Source of the DNA: an uncultured Ruminococcus sp.
GTDB lineage: Bacteria; Bacillota; Clostridia; Oscillospirales; Ruminococcaceae
Reading direction: 5' to 3'
Length of the DNA stretch: 42,841 nt
Assembly: GCA_937894495.1 (NCBI GenBank)
Contig: CALCRR010000143.1
Coordinates: 1 to 42,841, forward strand
This document shows, one piece after another, positions 31,182-39,586 of this stretch. How positions within the stretch are numbered: position 1 is the first letter of the stretch; each line of letters starts with the position of its first letter. The notes under the pieces are model-generated. The model worked only from the letters and a program-made list of their open reading frames with translations. It did not search any database and was not told the origin of the DNA. The translations under genes were made by a program, and so were the position numbers.

Positions 31182-32222
31182 TTAGTTATACTGATAATAA
31201 GCCGAGCAAGCGCCCTCTCCCGATACCATGCAGGCGCCTACGGGGTGCTCGGGGGTGCATACCTTGCCGAACACCTTGCAGTCTGAGGGCTTGCACTTGC
31301 CCTGCAAAACGTCTCCGCAGCGGCAGGCAGGGTTGGGCTTGCCCTTTATAACAGGCATATCATACTTTTTCCTTGCGTCAAACGCTGCGTATCCCTCACG
31401 CAGCTCCATGCCCGACATGGGTATCACTCCCAGACCTCTCCACTCGCTGTCGCAGGGCTGCATCACCTTTTCTATGAGCTTCTGCGCAGCAGGGTTGCCC
31501 TCTGCCTTTACTACCCTGGGGTAGCAGTTTTTAAAGAAAGGCTCGCCGCTCTCCGAGAGCTTCAATATCACAGCCAGCGCCGTCAGCAGCTCCCCTGCGG
31601 TAAAGCCTGCAACTACTCCCGAAACGCCCTTTTCTTTCAGCTCCTCACAGATCTGCGTGCCTGTTATGGCGTTGACGTGACCGGGGTAGAGGAATGCGTC
31701 TGCGCTGCCCTCCAATGCGGCATAGGCATTGGGCATGGTCTTGTTTGCGGTGAGCAGCGAGAAGTTTTCAAGCCCCTCTTTTTTTGCGGTCTCGGCAGCA
31801 AGGCAGGCTGAGGGTGTGGTGGTCTCAAAGCCAACAGCTAAAAATACCACCTGCTTGTCAGGGTTTTCCCTGGCGTAGTCAACAGCGTCCAGCGGCGAAT
31901 ACACGGGCTTTATCTGCGCCCCCTCTGACCTTGCCCCTGCAAGGCTCATTTCAGTACCAGGCACTCTTATAAGGTCGCCGAAGGTGCATATCACGCAGTT
32001 TTTTTCCAGCGCAAGCCAGCAAGCCTCGTCGATAAAGCCCACAGGGGTGACGCACACGGGGCAGCCCGGACCCGATATAAGCTCAACATTCTCAGGCAGC
32101 AGCTTTCTTATGCCCAGCCTGAATATCTCATGGGTATGTGTTCCGCAGACCTCCATAATGCGCAGCTTTCTGCCGCTGTATGAGGTCACTATATCCTTGG
32201 CGGTCTTTACGCTATCGTTCAT
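31182..32222 (-). CDS. hypD: hydrogenase maturation protein HypD (Fe(CN)2CO scaffold)
   Basis: A 346-residue iron-sulfur protein that with HypC assembles the Fe(CN)2CO unit. Conserved blocks are MEVCGTHTHEIFRLGIRKLLP, SGPGCPVCVTP, CTFGDLIRVPG, AVGFETTTP, NKTMPNAYAAL, PGHVNAITG and a C-terminal cluster-binding region with CRCGDVLQGKCKPSDCKVFG and CTPEHPVGACMVS. All key cysteines appear present. It overlaps hypC by 4 bases (ATGA). Confidence 0.96.
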   Translation of the reverse strand: MNDSVKTAKDIVTSYSGRKLRIMEVCGTHTHEIFRLGIRKLLPENVELISGPGCPVCVTPVGFIDEACWLALEKNCVICTFGDLIRVPGTEMSLAGARSEGAQIKPVYSPLDAVDYARENPDKQVVFLAVGFETTTPSACLAAETAKKEGLENFSLLTANKTMPNAYAALEGSADAFLYPGHVNAITGTQICEELKEKGVSGVVAGFTAGELLTALAVILKLSESGEPFFKNCYPRVVKAEGNPAAQKLIEKVMQPCDSEWRGLGVIPMSGMELREGYAAFDARKKYDMPVIKGKPNPACRCGDVLQGKCKPSDCKVFGKVCTPEHPVGACMVSGEGACSAYYQYN

Positions 32223-32428
32223 ATCACGCTCTCCATTACATCGTCGTATTCTTCTTCATCGCTCTGGGTAATTTTTGCTATAGCCACACCTGCGTGCACC
32301 ATAACATAATCCCCCGGCTCCAGCTCCTCCAGCAGATCGGCGCTTACCTCTCTTTTAGCTCCGCTTGCGTCTATCAGGGCTGTACCGTCCTTAACGCTTA
32401 CTACTCTTGCAGATAATCCAACACACAT
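32219..32428 (-). CDS. hypC: hydrogenase maturation chaperone HypC
   Basis: A 69-residue HypC/HupF-family chaperone starting MCVGLSARVVSV. The second-position Cys, exposed after Met removal, is essential for binding the HypD iron. For that reason, and because GGAGG lies at 32441-32437 with eight bases spacing, the start is 32428 and not the in-frame ATG five codons upstream at 32443, which sits inside the ribosome site. It begins 21 bases after the component-1-like gene and overlaps hypD by 4 bases. No hydrogenase large subunit, its usual client, is present. Confidence 0.92.
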   Translation of the reverse strand: MCVGLSARVVSVKDGTALIDASGAKREVSADLLEELEPGDYVMVHAGVAIAKITQSDEEEYDDVMESVI

Positions 32429-32449
32429 GATAAATACCTCCATATTGTT

Positions 32450-33493
32450 TTAAGTTTCAGTTTTTCTCATTCTGCCGCTCACCGCATAGTGAGCAAAGTC
32501 TATAAACTCGCCGCCAAAGCCCTTAACGGCACGTTTAAGGGAAATATCCCCTATTATCACATCAAAGCCGCCGCCCATAACAAGCTCGGTGAACTGCTCC
32601 TCACCTGTTATATGGGTATCATTTTCCTGCATTAGCTCCTCGATCATATCGAACCAGCTGGCGCATATCACCTCACAGCCGCTTATCCTGTCACGCAAGG
32701 CATTTGCAGCTATCTGCTGGTGAACTATCAGCACCTTTTTGTCTCTCAGCTCGCCTGCTTTTTTCAAAAGCTCTTCATCGAGTATGGGATAGCCCGTTTT
32801 ACAGGGTATGCCGAAGCGCTCGCCCATAAGCCTTGCAGCCTTTATTCCCGAGGGTGCTATAACCAGCAGCTCCTCACAGGCTGATAGGTTTATTATATCA
32901 TCAAGTCCGCTGTCCATGCCGAAGCAAACTACCTCACGCCAGCCCTGCTCTTTAAGGCTTTTTATGATAGGTCCTGCCTCAGTCAGCCCTGTGTTCAAAG
33001 GGGTAGCGCCGATAACTCCCAGCCTGCCCTTGACGGTGGGGAGCTTATCCACGGCGAACTCCTCAAACAGCTTAAAATAAGCCTCCTGCTCGCCCCTGTC
33101 GTAGAGCTTTGTGCCGTCGCAGGCAACGGTTATGCAGGGAAGCCCTGTTTTTTTCTCGCTCATTCTTTTGAGCGCCTTATAGTCGGTGGCTATCACCGCA
33201 GGCACGGGGGTCCCCACAATGGCGGTGAACTTAGCGTCCACCTGTTCGCAGACCCTTGCCAGCTTTTCCACCAGCTTGTCATCACGCCCCAGTATAGCGT
33301 CCATATCCCTCAGCCCTGCACTGAACAGCGCCGAGCTTTTCTCAAACCACCTGGGCTCGTCAAAGCCGCACACATTGCCTGCGCAGCCGCCTGCGTCACA
33401 TATCACCGTTATGCCCCCCAGCTCGTAAAGCACCGAGCAAGCCCCCGAGTCATCGGGCGCCGGTGGGGAGATGTATTTCAGTAGCTTTTTCAT
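32450..33493 (-). CDS. nitrogenase component-1-like subunit, P-cluster Cys partly lost
   Basis: A 347-residue protein of the nitrogenase component-1 oxidoreductase superfamily (NifDK/BchNB-like). It shares the N-terminal pattern DSGxCSxLYELGGxTVxxDAxGC and DEPRW with the subunit encoded at 36775-37920, so they are paralogues. Here residues 19, 37 and 42 are Cys, but the positions matching Cys10 and Cys93 of the paralogue are Pro and Val; in NifD terms two of three P-cluster-type ligands are lost. Extra cysteines at 32 and 42 could give another ligand set. It is followed after 21 bases by hypC. At under 350 residues it is shorter than NifD or NifK (about 490-520). Function unknown. Confidence 0.85.
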   Translation of the reverse strand: MKKLLKYISPPAPDDSGACSVLYELGGITVICDAGGCAGNVCGFDEPRWFEKSSALFSAGLRDMDAILGRDDKLVEKLARVCEQVDAKFTAIVGTPVPAVIATDYKALKRMSEKKTGLPCITVACDGTKLYDRGEQEAYFKLFEEFAVDKLPTVKGRLGVIGATPLNTGLTEAGPIIKSLKEQGWREVVCFGMDSGLDDIINLSACEELLVIAPSGIKAARLMGERFGIPCKTGYPILDEELLKKAGELRDKKVLIVHQQIAANALRDRISGCEVICASWFDMIEELMQENDTHITGEEQFTELVMGGGFDVIIGDISLKRAVKGFGGEFIDFAHYAVSGRMRKTET

Positions 33494-33552
33494 GTTTGCT
33501 GATGTCCTTTCAGTTACGGGCGCTTTCAGATATCAAAGCTGCCTTTTTGTGC

Positions 33553-34710
33553 TCAGACACTTTTTTTGGCAATTGATATTATCCTCATTGCGTCCTTTGA
33601 GTCTATTTTTCCGTCGTTATTCACATCGCCCGAATACACACGGTATGGGTCAAACATAAGCTCTTTTTTAGCATATCTTACCGCAAGCATCGCGTCCTTG
33701 GTATCCACTTTAAGGTCACGGTTGATATCCCCTGCTTCAAGTATCCATACTGTGAGCTCCCGCTTTCCGAAGTAGCCGTCCTTGCCCTCAACACACACAC
33801 TAAAGCTGCCGGGGTTTTTGTTATCCCCCTCATAATAGAGGTCATAATCTCTTCCCTTTACCAGCAGATTTTCTGCTGCGTCTGTCAGTATGACCTCAGG
33901 CTCTTTGGCTTTGTTATCATAAAAATACTGATAATAACGGCGGATATCTTCCTTGTAATCAAGCGTCACCGCACCCGCTGCGATATCATTGGCATACTCA
34001 TACCCTGCACCAAGGCTTTTAAGATGATCCTCGGCATAGCTGCCCTTATAGCAGCATATTGTGCCGCCGTCAGGGTCGGTCTGCTCCTGAGGGAAAGCAT
34101 TGCTGCCGATATATGTGAGAGACCTCGGCAGTATGATATCTCCTATCGACCTGCAGCCTGCAAAGGCACTATCGCCTATGCTTTCAAGACCCTCGGGCAG
34201 AATGTATCTGCCTATTATCCTGCTTTTGCCGTTATCAGAAGATGTATCATAATCAAAATTGTTCATCATATCCGTACAGTCCTTAAAAGCCTCATTACCT
34301 ATGCTTTTAAGGTTTTTGCCAAAACGGATATCAGTTAAACTTTTACAGCCGCTGAATGCCCTGTCGCCTATGCCTGTGACAGTATCGGGGATATAAACGT
34401 CCCAGAAATTGCTCTCCCCTGCAAAAGCGCCCTCGCCGATGGCTGTTACGGTCACGCCGTTTATCTCCTCGGGTATCCTCAGGTCAATGGGCGGCTGGTA
34501 AATGCTTATGCCTGTAATGGTAAGTGTATTGCTGCTGTTTAATTGCGCATATATATCACACACATCATCGTCGTGAAAAACATATCTGTTTTCATCGGCA
34601 GCCGCTGTTATCTCATATCCGTCAGAGATCATATCTCCCACAGGTGCGGCAGCCGCACCGAAGGTGAGAACAACAGCGCACAGCGCTGATATAAGCTTGG
34701 TTTTTTTCAT
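33553..34710 (-). CDS. secreted BspA-type leucine-rich-repeat protein with type I dockerin
   Basis: A 385-residue secreted protein: signal peptide (MKKTKLISALCAVVLTFGAAAAP), about 230 residues of LRR_5/BspA-like repeats (IPDTVTGIGDRAFSGCKSLT; ILPEGLESIGDSAFAGCRSIG; ILPRSLTYIGSNAFP), a small linker domain, and a C-terminal dockerin with two Ca-binding loops (GDINRDLKVDTKDA and GDVNNDGKIDSKDA). Dockerins attach proteins to cohesins on cellulosomal scaffoldins. The start at 34710 has GAGGAG nine bases upstream. It lies only 30 bases after one nitrogenase-like gene and 59 bases before another, so it sits inside the apparent operon although its function looks unrelated. Confidence 0.88.
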   Translation of the reverse strand: MKKTKLISALCAVVLTFGAAAAPVGDMISDGYEITAAADENRYVFHDDDVCDIYAQLNSSNTLTITGISIYQPPIDLRIPEEINGVTVTAIGEGAFAGESNFWDVYIPDTVTGIGDRAFSGCKSLTDIRFGKNLKSIGNEAFKDCTDMMNNFDYDTSSDNGKSRIIGRYILPEGLESIGDSAFAGCRSIGDIILPRSLTYIGSNAFPQEQTDPDGGTICCYKGSYAEDHLKSLGAGYEYANDIAAGAVTLDYKEDIRRYYQYFYDNKAKEPEVILTDAAENLLVKGRDYDLYYEGDNKNPGSFSVCVEGKDGYFGKRELTVWILEAGDINRDLKVDTKDAMLAVRYAKKELMFDPYRVYSGDVNNDGKIDSKDAMRIISIAKKSV

Positions 34711-34740
34711 CGTCATCTGCTCCTCTGTAATTCTTTATAA

Positions 34741-36021
34741 TTATTTTCCCGATGCCGTATCCAGCGCCTCAAACAATTTTATCACCCCGTCATACCCGAA
34801 GGGCTGGGCTTCGTCGTTAAGATCCACCCCCCTGATATCCTTGTGGTAATACCTTGCGTCATTGCCTATCACCATATCTATATCGCCCTCACGCTCATAC
34901 CCCAGCATGGTGGGTGAAAGGTTTGAATATATTTTAGTATCGGGTGAGAGCTGTGCCAGCTTTTTGATGAACACAAAGTTGCGCTCCCCCACCGTGCCGT
35001 ATATCTCACTGACCTTAAAGCCGTACTCAGTAAGCGCCAGCGATAGCTCAAAGCTGTCGGCATTTACGCACTCGCCCACCGCAAAGGTCAGCTCACCGTG
35101 CTTTGCCTTAAAGGCTTCTATAGTGCTTTTGGCTTTTTCGTAGTATTGGCTGTCATCAAGCTTTGCCCCTATCGCCTGACCCAGCAGGCGGTACTGGTTT
35201 CGTATCTTATCAATGCGGTACATTCTCACCAGCTCTATAAAGGGTATGCCCAGCCTTGCTTCCAGGTCCTGTGCCGCATATCTGGCTTCGGGGTTTAAAA
35301 CCAGGTTGAAGTTTGCCCTTGAAAGCTCCTCATACTCTTCAAAGGTCTTACACCTCGCCAGCTCCCTCACCTTTTTAATGCCGGCCGAGCCCAGCAGCTC
35401 GTATATCTCGCTTGAGTCATACATAGGTGCGAAATACCCCATAAGGTTGCACTCGTTAGATATCCTTTTCTGCGGTTTCAGCAGCGAGTACACCGACCTT
35501 CTCACCCCTGCCATTGGCGGCAGGCGCTTTTCTCTGGTCAGCGCATACATATAGGCAGGCACCGTTGGCACTCCTGCGGCTTCCTCGCACTTGCGGCACA
35601 CCCTTTCCATATCCGTTCCCAGCAGGGCGTCAACGCAGGTTATGCATATCATCACCGCCGAGGGGGTATAGTCAAGCTCACCGCAAAGCTCCTTCACCGC
35701 CTTAGGTATCTTTGTAAGATGTCTGCCTGTGACGATATCGGTATCGTCAAGCAGCAGGTAGAAAAATCTCTCGTTATAGCCCAGCTCGTTGAGCAGCGCA
35801 GTATTTCTCCCGCAGCAGCCCGGGGCTACCAGCAGCATCACCGACCCCGGCACTGCAAGCCCTGCCCTTTTAACGCCGAACCCCTTTGCACCCGGTGAGT
35901 TGAAATCCAGCGTGGCAGGCGAGCTGTATATCATATGCCTTGATGAAACAAGCTCGTCGGGGACATTCTCAAACCCTGCCCCTGCCAGCTCCCCGGCTGT
36001 TATATAAAACGCTTTATTCAT
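34741..36021 (-). CDS. nitrogenase component-1-like subunit (second type), module B
   Basis: A 426-residue component-1 oxidoreductase homologue. VAPGCCGRN (Cys69, Cys70) aligns with the HGxxGC ligand region of NifD/K, and MICITCVDALLGTDMERV (Cys126, Cys129) with the STTCMAEVIGDD-type region. The remainder has the Rossmann-like pattern of the family. I chose the ATG at 36021, which has GAGG about nine bases upstream and overlaps the NifH-like stop by 8 bases; the frame could start 11 codons earlier. It pairs with the first-type subunit genes on either side. The substrate is unknown. Confidence 0.85.
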   Translation of the reverse strand: MNKAFYITAGELAGAGFENVPDELVSSRHMIYSSPATLDFNSPGAKGFGVKRAGLAVPGSVMLLVAPGCCGRNTALLNELGYNERFFYLLLDDTDIVTGRHLTKIPKAVKELCGELDYTPSAVMICITCVDALLGTDMERVCRKCEEAAGVPTVPAYMYALTREKRLPPMAGVRRSVYSLLKPQKRISNECNLMGYFAPMYDSSEIYELLGSAGIKKVRELARCKTFEEYEELSRANFNLVLNPEARYAAQDLEARLGIPFIELVRMYRIDKIRNQYRLLGQAIGAKLDDSQYYEKAKSTIEAFKAKHGELTFAVGECVNADSFELSLALTEYGFKVSEIYGTVGERNFVFIKKLAQLSPDTKIYSNLSPTMLGYEREGDIDMVIGNDARYYHKDIRGVDLNDEAQPFGYDGVIKLFEALDTASGK

Positions 36022-36778
36022 TATCATTATCCTCTTCGATAAGCTTTTTTGCAAGAGCTAAAAACCGCTGTGCAGCCTCGCACCGGGGGTCGCCCTCAAT
36101 AACGGTCTTGCCCATGTCCTCGCACCTGATTATATCATCAGACCTGGGAATGTCCGCGGCTATTTCAAGTCCTGCTTTTTCGGCAAAGGCTCTCACCTTT
36201 TCCTCCTCGTTCTCGACGCTGCGGCGGTTCATTATAATGCCCCTTACCTTGGCGTAGCTGCGGTCCTCGAAATTTTTAACGGCGCTGTTTATGTTATTAG
36301 CCGCATAAAGCGCCATTTTCTCTCCCGAGGTAACTATCAGCACCTGCGAGGCGTAGCCCTCTCTGATAGGTGCGGCAAAGCCGCCGCAGACCACATCTCC
36401 CAGCACGTCGTAGAGCACCACGTCGGGCTTGAAGCGCTCAAAAAGCTCCAGCTCTTCCAGCAGGCTGAAGGTGGTTATTATCCCTCTGCCTGCGCAGCCC
36501 AGCCCGGGGGTAGGGCCACCCGTTTCGATACAAAGCACACCGCCGAAGCCTGTTTTTGATATCTCGTCAACAGATGTGGGCTCGTCGTCGTGCTCCCTCA
36601 TATAATCCATAACGGGCATAACAGGCGTGCCCCCCAGCAGGTTCATGGTGGAGTCCGCCTTGGGGTCGCAGCCTATCTGTATAACTCTTTTACCCAGGCT
36701 TGCGAATGCCGCAGCCAGGTTTGCGGTGCAGGTGGATTTACCTATACCGCCCTTGCCGTACAAAGCTAATTTTATCAT
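36014..36778 (-). CDS. NifH-like iron-sulfur ATPase, module B
   Basis: A 254-residue nitrogenase-reductase homologue. It has the P-loop YGKGGIGKST (residues 7-16), the CDPKADST switch segment, and both 4Fe-4S ligand cysteines, Cys95 in PGLGCAGRGI and Cys131 in LGDVVCGGF. This distinguishes it from ParA/MinD ATPases and predicts an ATP-driven electron donor to the component-1-like partner. Its ATG overlaps the upstream first-type subunit stop by 4 bases and its stop overlaps the downstream second-type subunit by 8 bases, so the three are tightly coupled. Confidence 0.93.
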   Translation of the reverse strand: MIKLALYGKGGIGKSTCTANLAAAFASLGKRVIQIGCDPKADSTMNLLGGTPVMPVMDYMREHDDEPTSVDEISKTGFGGVLCIETGGPTPGLGCAGRGIITTFSLLEELELFERFKPDVVLYDVLGDVVCGGFAAPIREGYASQVLIVTSGEKMALYAANNINSAVKNFEDRSYAKVRGIIMNRRSVENEEEKVRAFAEKAGLEIAADIPRSDDIIRCEDMGKTVIEGDPRCEAAQRFLALAKKLIEEDNDNE

Positions 36779-37920
36779 TCAAAGATCTCTCCGATCGGTT
36801 TATTTATAAGGTCAAGCGCCTTTTTCTGATAACATCTTCCCGAAAATGCAAAGTGGGGCGTTTCAAAAAACTCTGCGTTTTCAGGTGAGATATACCTGTA
36901 CATAGGGTCAGCGGCAACGCCGTCTGTCCCGCCGCCGTTAAGGGCTTTTTCTATGTCCTCCTCGGCGGATATATCAAGGTCGCCCTTTGCCAGCAGGCTG
37001 ATATCCGTATCAAGGGGACATATGACCCTTGCATATCTTCCCATATCCATGGTAAACGCCGCTGCCAGCGAGCCTGCAAAAATGCTCTCGCCTATTACCT
37101 GCACGCCCTCTTCATCGGTCCTTCTGTCGGCGCAGGTATAAAGGCTCTGCTGCTCCTGCACTGCCAGCCACAGGTTCTCGGCGAGCTTTTTTGAAAACCT
37201 CCTGCCCACAGGCACGCCGCAGACATATGGTATGCCGAATTTTCTGTTCATATACTGTGCGGCTGCCAGTCCCGAATAGGATATGACCAGGTTTACCCTT
37301 GCCGCCGCCGCTTTTGAGATGTCGGAAAGCTCCGACCCCATAGCAAGGCATGAGACAAGCTCAAAGCCGTACTCCGCCAGCCATTCTTTTATGGAGTTTA
37401 TGGTGCCCTCAGCCGAAAAATCCAGCGGCATAGCTCCCAGAATGTTGACACCCATCTTAGTCCTCTCGGTCGGCTCCTTAACAAACTCTTTTACTATTTC
37501 AAGAAAAGCCTGTGAAGCCCCTTTGAGGTAAGAGTGTGTGCCGTTGGTCCTAAGCCCGAAGGTCCTTACTCCCGACCGTCTTTGGACCTCCTCGGCGATA
37601 GCCTCAAAATCGACCCCCGTCATCATTGGCATTGGCGAGCCGCACAGGGCTATAAAGTTAGGTGCAAGGTCCTTAGCCGCCGACACGGTATCTCTTATGA
37701 GCTTTTCATCATCGCCCATTATGGCGTCCATCTCGGTCAGCGCCGAAATAAATATCCTTGATTTTTTATCGTACCACCTCGGCTCGTCATGGGTGGAATA
37801 TGTGGAGTTGCACCCCGACGCATCATGCACCACGGTCATGCCCCCCAGCTCATAAAGAGCCGAGCACACCCCCGAGGTATCCGCCGCATAGCATGGTATT
37901 ATTTTTGATGTATTCTTCAT
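36775..37920 (-). CDS. nitrogenase component-1-like subunit (first type), module B
   Basis: A 381-residue component-1 homologue. Cys10 (PCYAADTSGVC, also Cys19), Cys37 (HDASGC) and Cys93 (ALCGSPMPMMTGVD) line up with the three P-cluster ligands of NifD (Cys62, Cys88, Cys154 in Azotobacter), so an iron-sulfur cluster is likely. It is a clear paralogue of the 32450-33493 protein. The ribosome site is poor (GAAAGAG, seven bases before ATG). It overlaps the NifH-like gene by 4 bases. It is shorter than NifD and no FeMo-cofactor ligand region is evident, so classical N2 fixation is unlikely. Confidence 0.87.
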   Translation of the reverse strand: MKNTSKIIPCYAADTSGVCSALYELGGMTVVHDASGCNSTYSTHDEPRWYDKKSRIFISALTEMDAIMGDDEKLIRDTVSAAKDLAPNFIALCGSPMPMMTGVDFEAIAEEVQRRSGVRTFGLRTNGTHSYLKGASQAFLEIVKEFVKEPTERTKMGVNILGAMPLDFSAEGTINSIKEWLAEYGFELVSCLAMGSELSDISKAAAARVNLVISYSGLAAAQYMNRKFGIPYVCGVPVGRRFSKKLAENLWLAVQEQQSLYTCADRRTDEEGVQVIGESIFAGSLAAAFTMDMGRYARVICPLDTDISLLAKGDLDISAEEDIEKALNGGGTDGVAADPMYRYISPENAEFFETPHFAFSGRCYQKKALDLINKPIGEIFE

Positions 37921-38235
37921 ATCGTTACTCTTTCTTTTGCGCCTTGAGCTGGGTGGCTCCGCCCCCGCCCTGACTGCGTCGAGGGCAACCCCTGCAAGCC
38001 GTCTGGCGCCCGGCTTGACCCTGCGCTTTAATTCGCTACCTGTTTGTCCGTATGGTGACCATCGTGCCGCTTGGTTTACTGCTGTTCATCGCCGCACTTT
38101 TTTAAGTCTGTTTTTGGCTGCCGCAACGGAAGAAACTGATTTCGTTCCTACTTCTTTTGAGCCAGATATCGCACGCTCTTTTGTGCCTTGAAAAACGAAC
38201 AATATTCGCCTTATCTTCAAAGTCGGAAAAAAGCC
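37921..38235. other. unexplained intergenic segment inside the nitrogenase-like cluster
   Basis: A 315-base gap in an otherwise overlapping gene run. It contains a CAAGCCG/CGGCTTG hairpin (37995-38017) and a GC-rich patch (37955-38035). On the minus strand, short open stretches such as QTACRGCPRRSQGGGGATQ end in stop codons. It resembles a genomic repeat or a decayed insert. No family was recognised and no promoter was clear. Confidence 0.4.
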
Positions 38236-38266
38236 GTTCTTGCTTCTTGCCTCTGACCTCTTGCTT
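38236..38266. repeat. heptamer repeat tract (copy 6)
   Basis: Units of TTGCTTC/TTGCCTC/TGACCTC directly abutting the stop codon of the component-1-like gene at 38267. Confidence 0.65.
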
Positions 38267-39586
38267 CTAGCAGCAGCTTGCGCACCCCCAGCCCTTATGC
38301 TGTATAACTGTTCTTCTGTCCTTGGTATATGCGTTTGCGTCGGTCATCATCGCAAGCAGCTTTCTTATGCCCGAAAAGCCGTAAAAGCCGCCGTTCTGCA
38401 CTACGTCAACAAAGTTATCGGTGGCGAAGTAGTACGCCGCTTTCTGTCCTACTGCAAGTATTTTCTCGCTCCTGCCCTCGGCAGAATAGAGCATATTCAC
38501 ATTCAGTGCCGAGTATATCTCTGTCTCGGGGCGGTTTTCTTTGAGCCAATTGTAATCGTCAAGCTCCTCGCCGCTCACCGTATCGGTGATGATATATCTC
38601 AGGTTGAAGCCGTGCTGACTGAGAACTCTTGCGAACTCAAAGGGTCTTGTCACCGCTGTAAGATCCACGGCAACGGGTATATCTCCTATATTATTCAGCG
38701 TGCTCTCAAAAGCCTGCTCGGTCAGTGCTGCTTCATCATCAAGCTCCGGCAGCTCAGCGCCTATGGCGTTGCACAGCTTTTTATAGTTCTCCCTTATCCT
38801 GTCATAGTCAAAGCTGTTGGGGAGATAAAGGTGCTTTGCTCCCAAGCGTTTTTCAAGCTCCTCGCCTGCGTTGAAGGCGGTGGGCAGGTAGGTTATGTTC
38901 ACCGCACTTTCAGCCATTGCAAGGTATTCCTCATAGCTTTTGCACATGGTCAGGTCTTTGAGCTCACAGCCGCTGTTTTTTATTATCCTGACCAGCTCCG
39001 ACTCCTCATCGGTAGCCCTGTCGTTGCCGATAATGCTCACCGAGCGTTTATTGAGGGGCAGGGGTGACAGCGCGTCATACAGCTGCATTCTCATTTTAGC
39101 GTCGGGTGAGATGGTCTTTCTCATGGTGGGGGTCATGTAGCAGTCGGTAAAATGTATATCGCTGTACCGCCTGCTCAGCTCCTCAGTTATCGCCGTAAAA
39201 TCGCAGCCTGCAAAAAGGTGTATGCAGCTTAAAAACAGCAGCACGTTCCTCGGCTTTTTACCCAGCCTTTCGATAATATCGCAAACGCCCTCGATCATGT
39301 TGCTTTCCAGCGTTCCGTCAAACATATCGCTCTCGCTGACTGATATCCAGCTGAGGCGGTCTATGGCGTTCATCTCGGCTGCGGTGAGTATAACACCTCT
39401 CAGGCAGCCGTAGGCACAGCAGAATATCTGGTGCGCCTCGGGTATCAGCATACCCGTGTGGACTATGTTCCACACACCTCTTGCAGGGGGGTTATATTCC
39501 AGTCCGCCTGCAAAAAGCTCATTCGGGTCTGACTGTGATATCTTCACCATGGGGGCTCTGTCATATTCGTTTACCGCTTTAAGCAT
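38267..39586 (-). CDS. nitrogenase component-1-like subunit (second type), module A, with Cys tail
   Basis: A 439-residue component-1 homologue. Candidate cluster ligands are Cys56, Cys57 and Cys61 (IFCCAYGCLRG), Cys102, and Cys121 with Cys128 (LLFLSCIHLFAGCDF). The segment SWISVSESDMFDGTLESNM matches the NifK region around SDSMTEDAAVFGG. It ends GWGCASCC, an exposed three-cysteine CxxCC tail not expected in NifDK. The ATG at 39586 has AGAGGG eight bases upstream and overlaps the NifH-like stop by 8 bases; an in-frame start 17 codons earlier is less likely. After it the gene run pauses for 346 bases. Confidence 0.85.
   Translation of the reverse strand: MLKAVNEYDRAPMVKISQSDPNELFAGGLEYNPPARGVWNIVHTGMLIPEAHQIFCCAYGCLRGVILTAAEMNAIDRLSWISVSESDMFDGTLESNMIEGVCDIIERLGKKPRNVLLFLSCIHLFAGCDFTAITEELSRRYSDIHFTDCYMTPTMRKTISPDAKMRMQLYDALSPLPLNKRSVSIIGNDRATDEESELVRIIKNSGCELKDLTMCKSYEEYLAMAESAVNITYLPTAFNAGEELEKRLGAKHLYLPNSFDYDRIRENYKKLCNAIGAELPELDDEAALTEQAFESTLNNIGDIPVAVDLTAVTRPFEFARVLSQHGFNLRYIITDTVSGEELDDYNWLKENRPETEIYSALNVNMLYSAEGRSEKILAVGQKAAYYFATDNFVDVVQNGGFYGFSGIRKLLAMMTDANAYTKDRRTVIQHKGWGCASCC

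Noticed and set aside
32429..32443. Upstream ATG of hypC
   Set aside because: It lies in the GGAGG ribosome site and would bury the essential Met-Cys N-terminus of HypC.
33553..34710. The LRR gene as part of the redox system
   Set aside because: Signal peptide, BspA-type repeats and dockerin place it outside the cell; only its position connects it, so it is reported as an oddity rather than a component.
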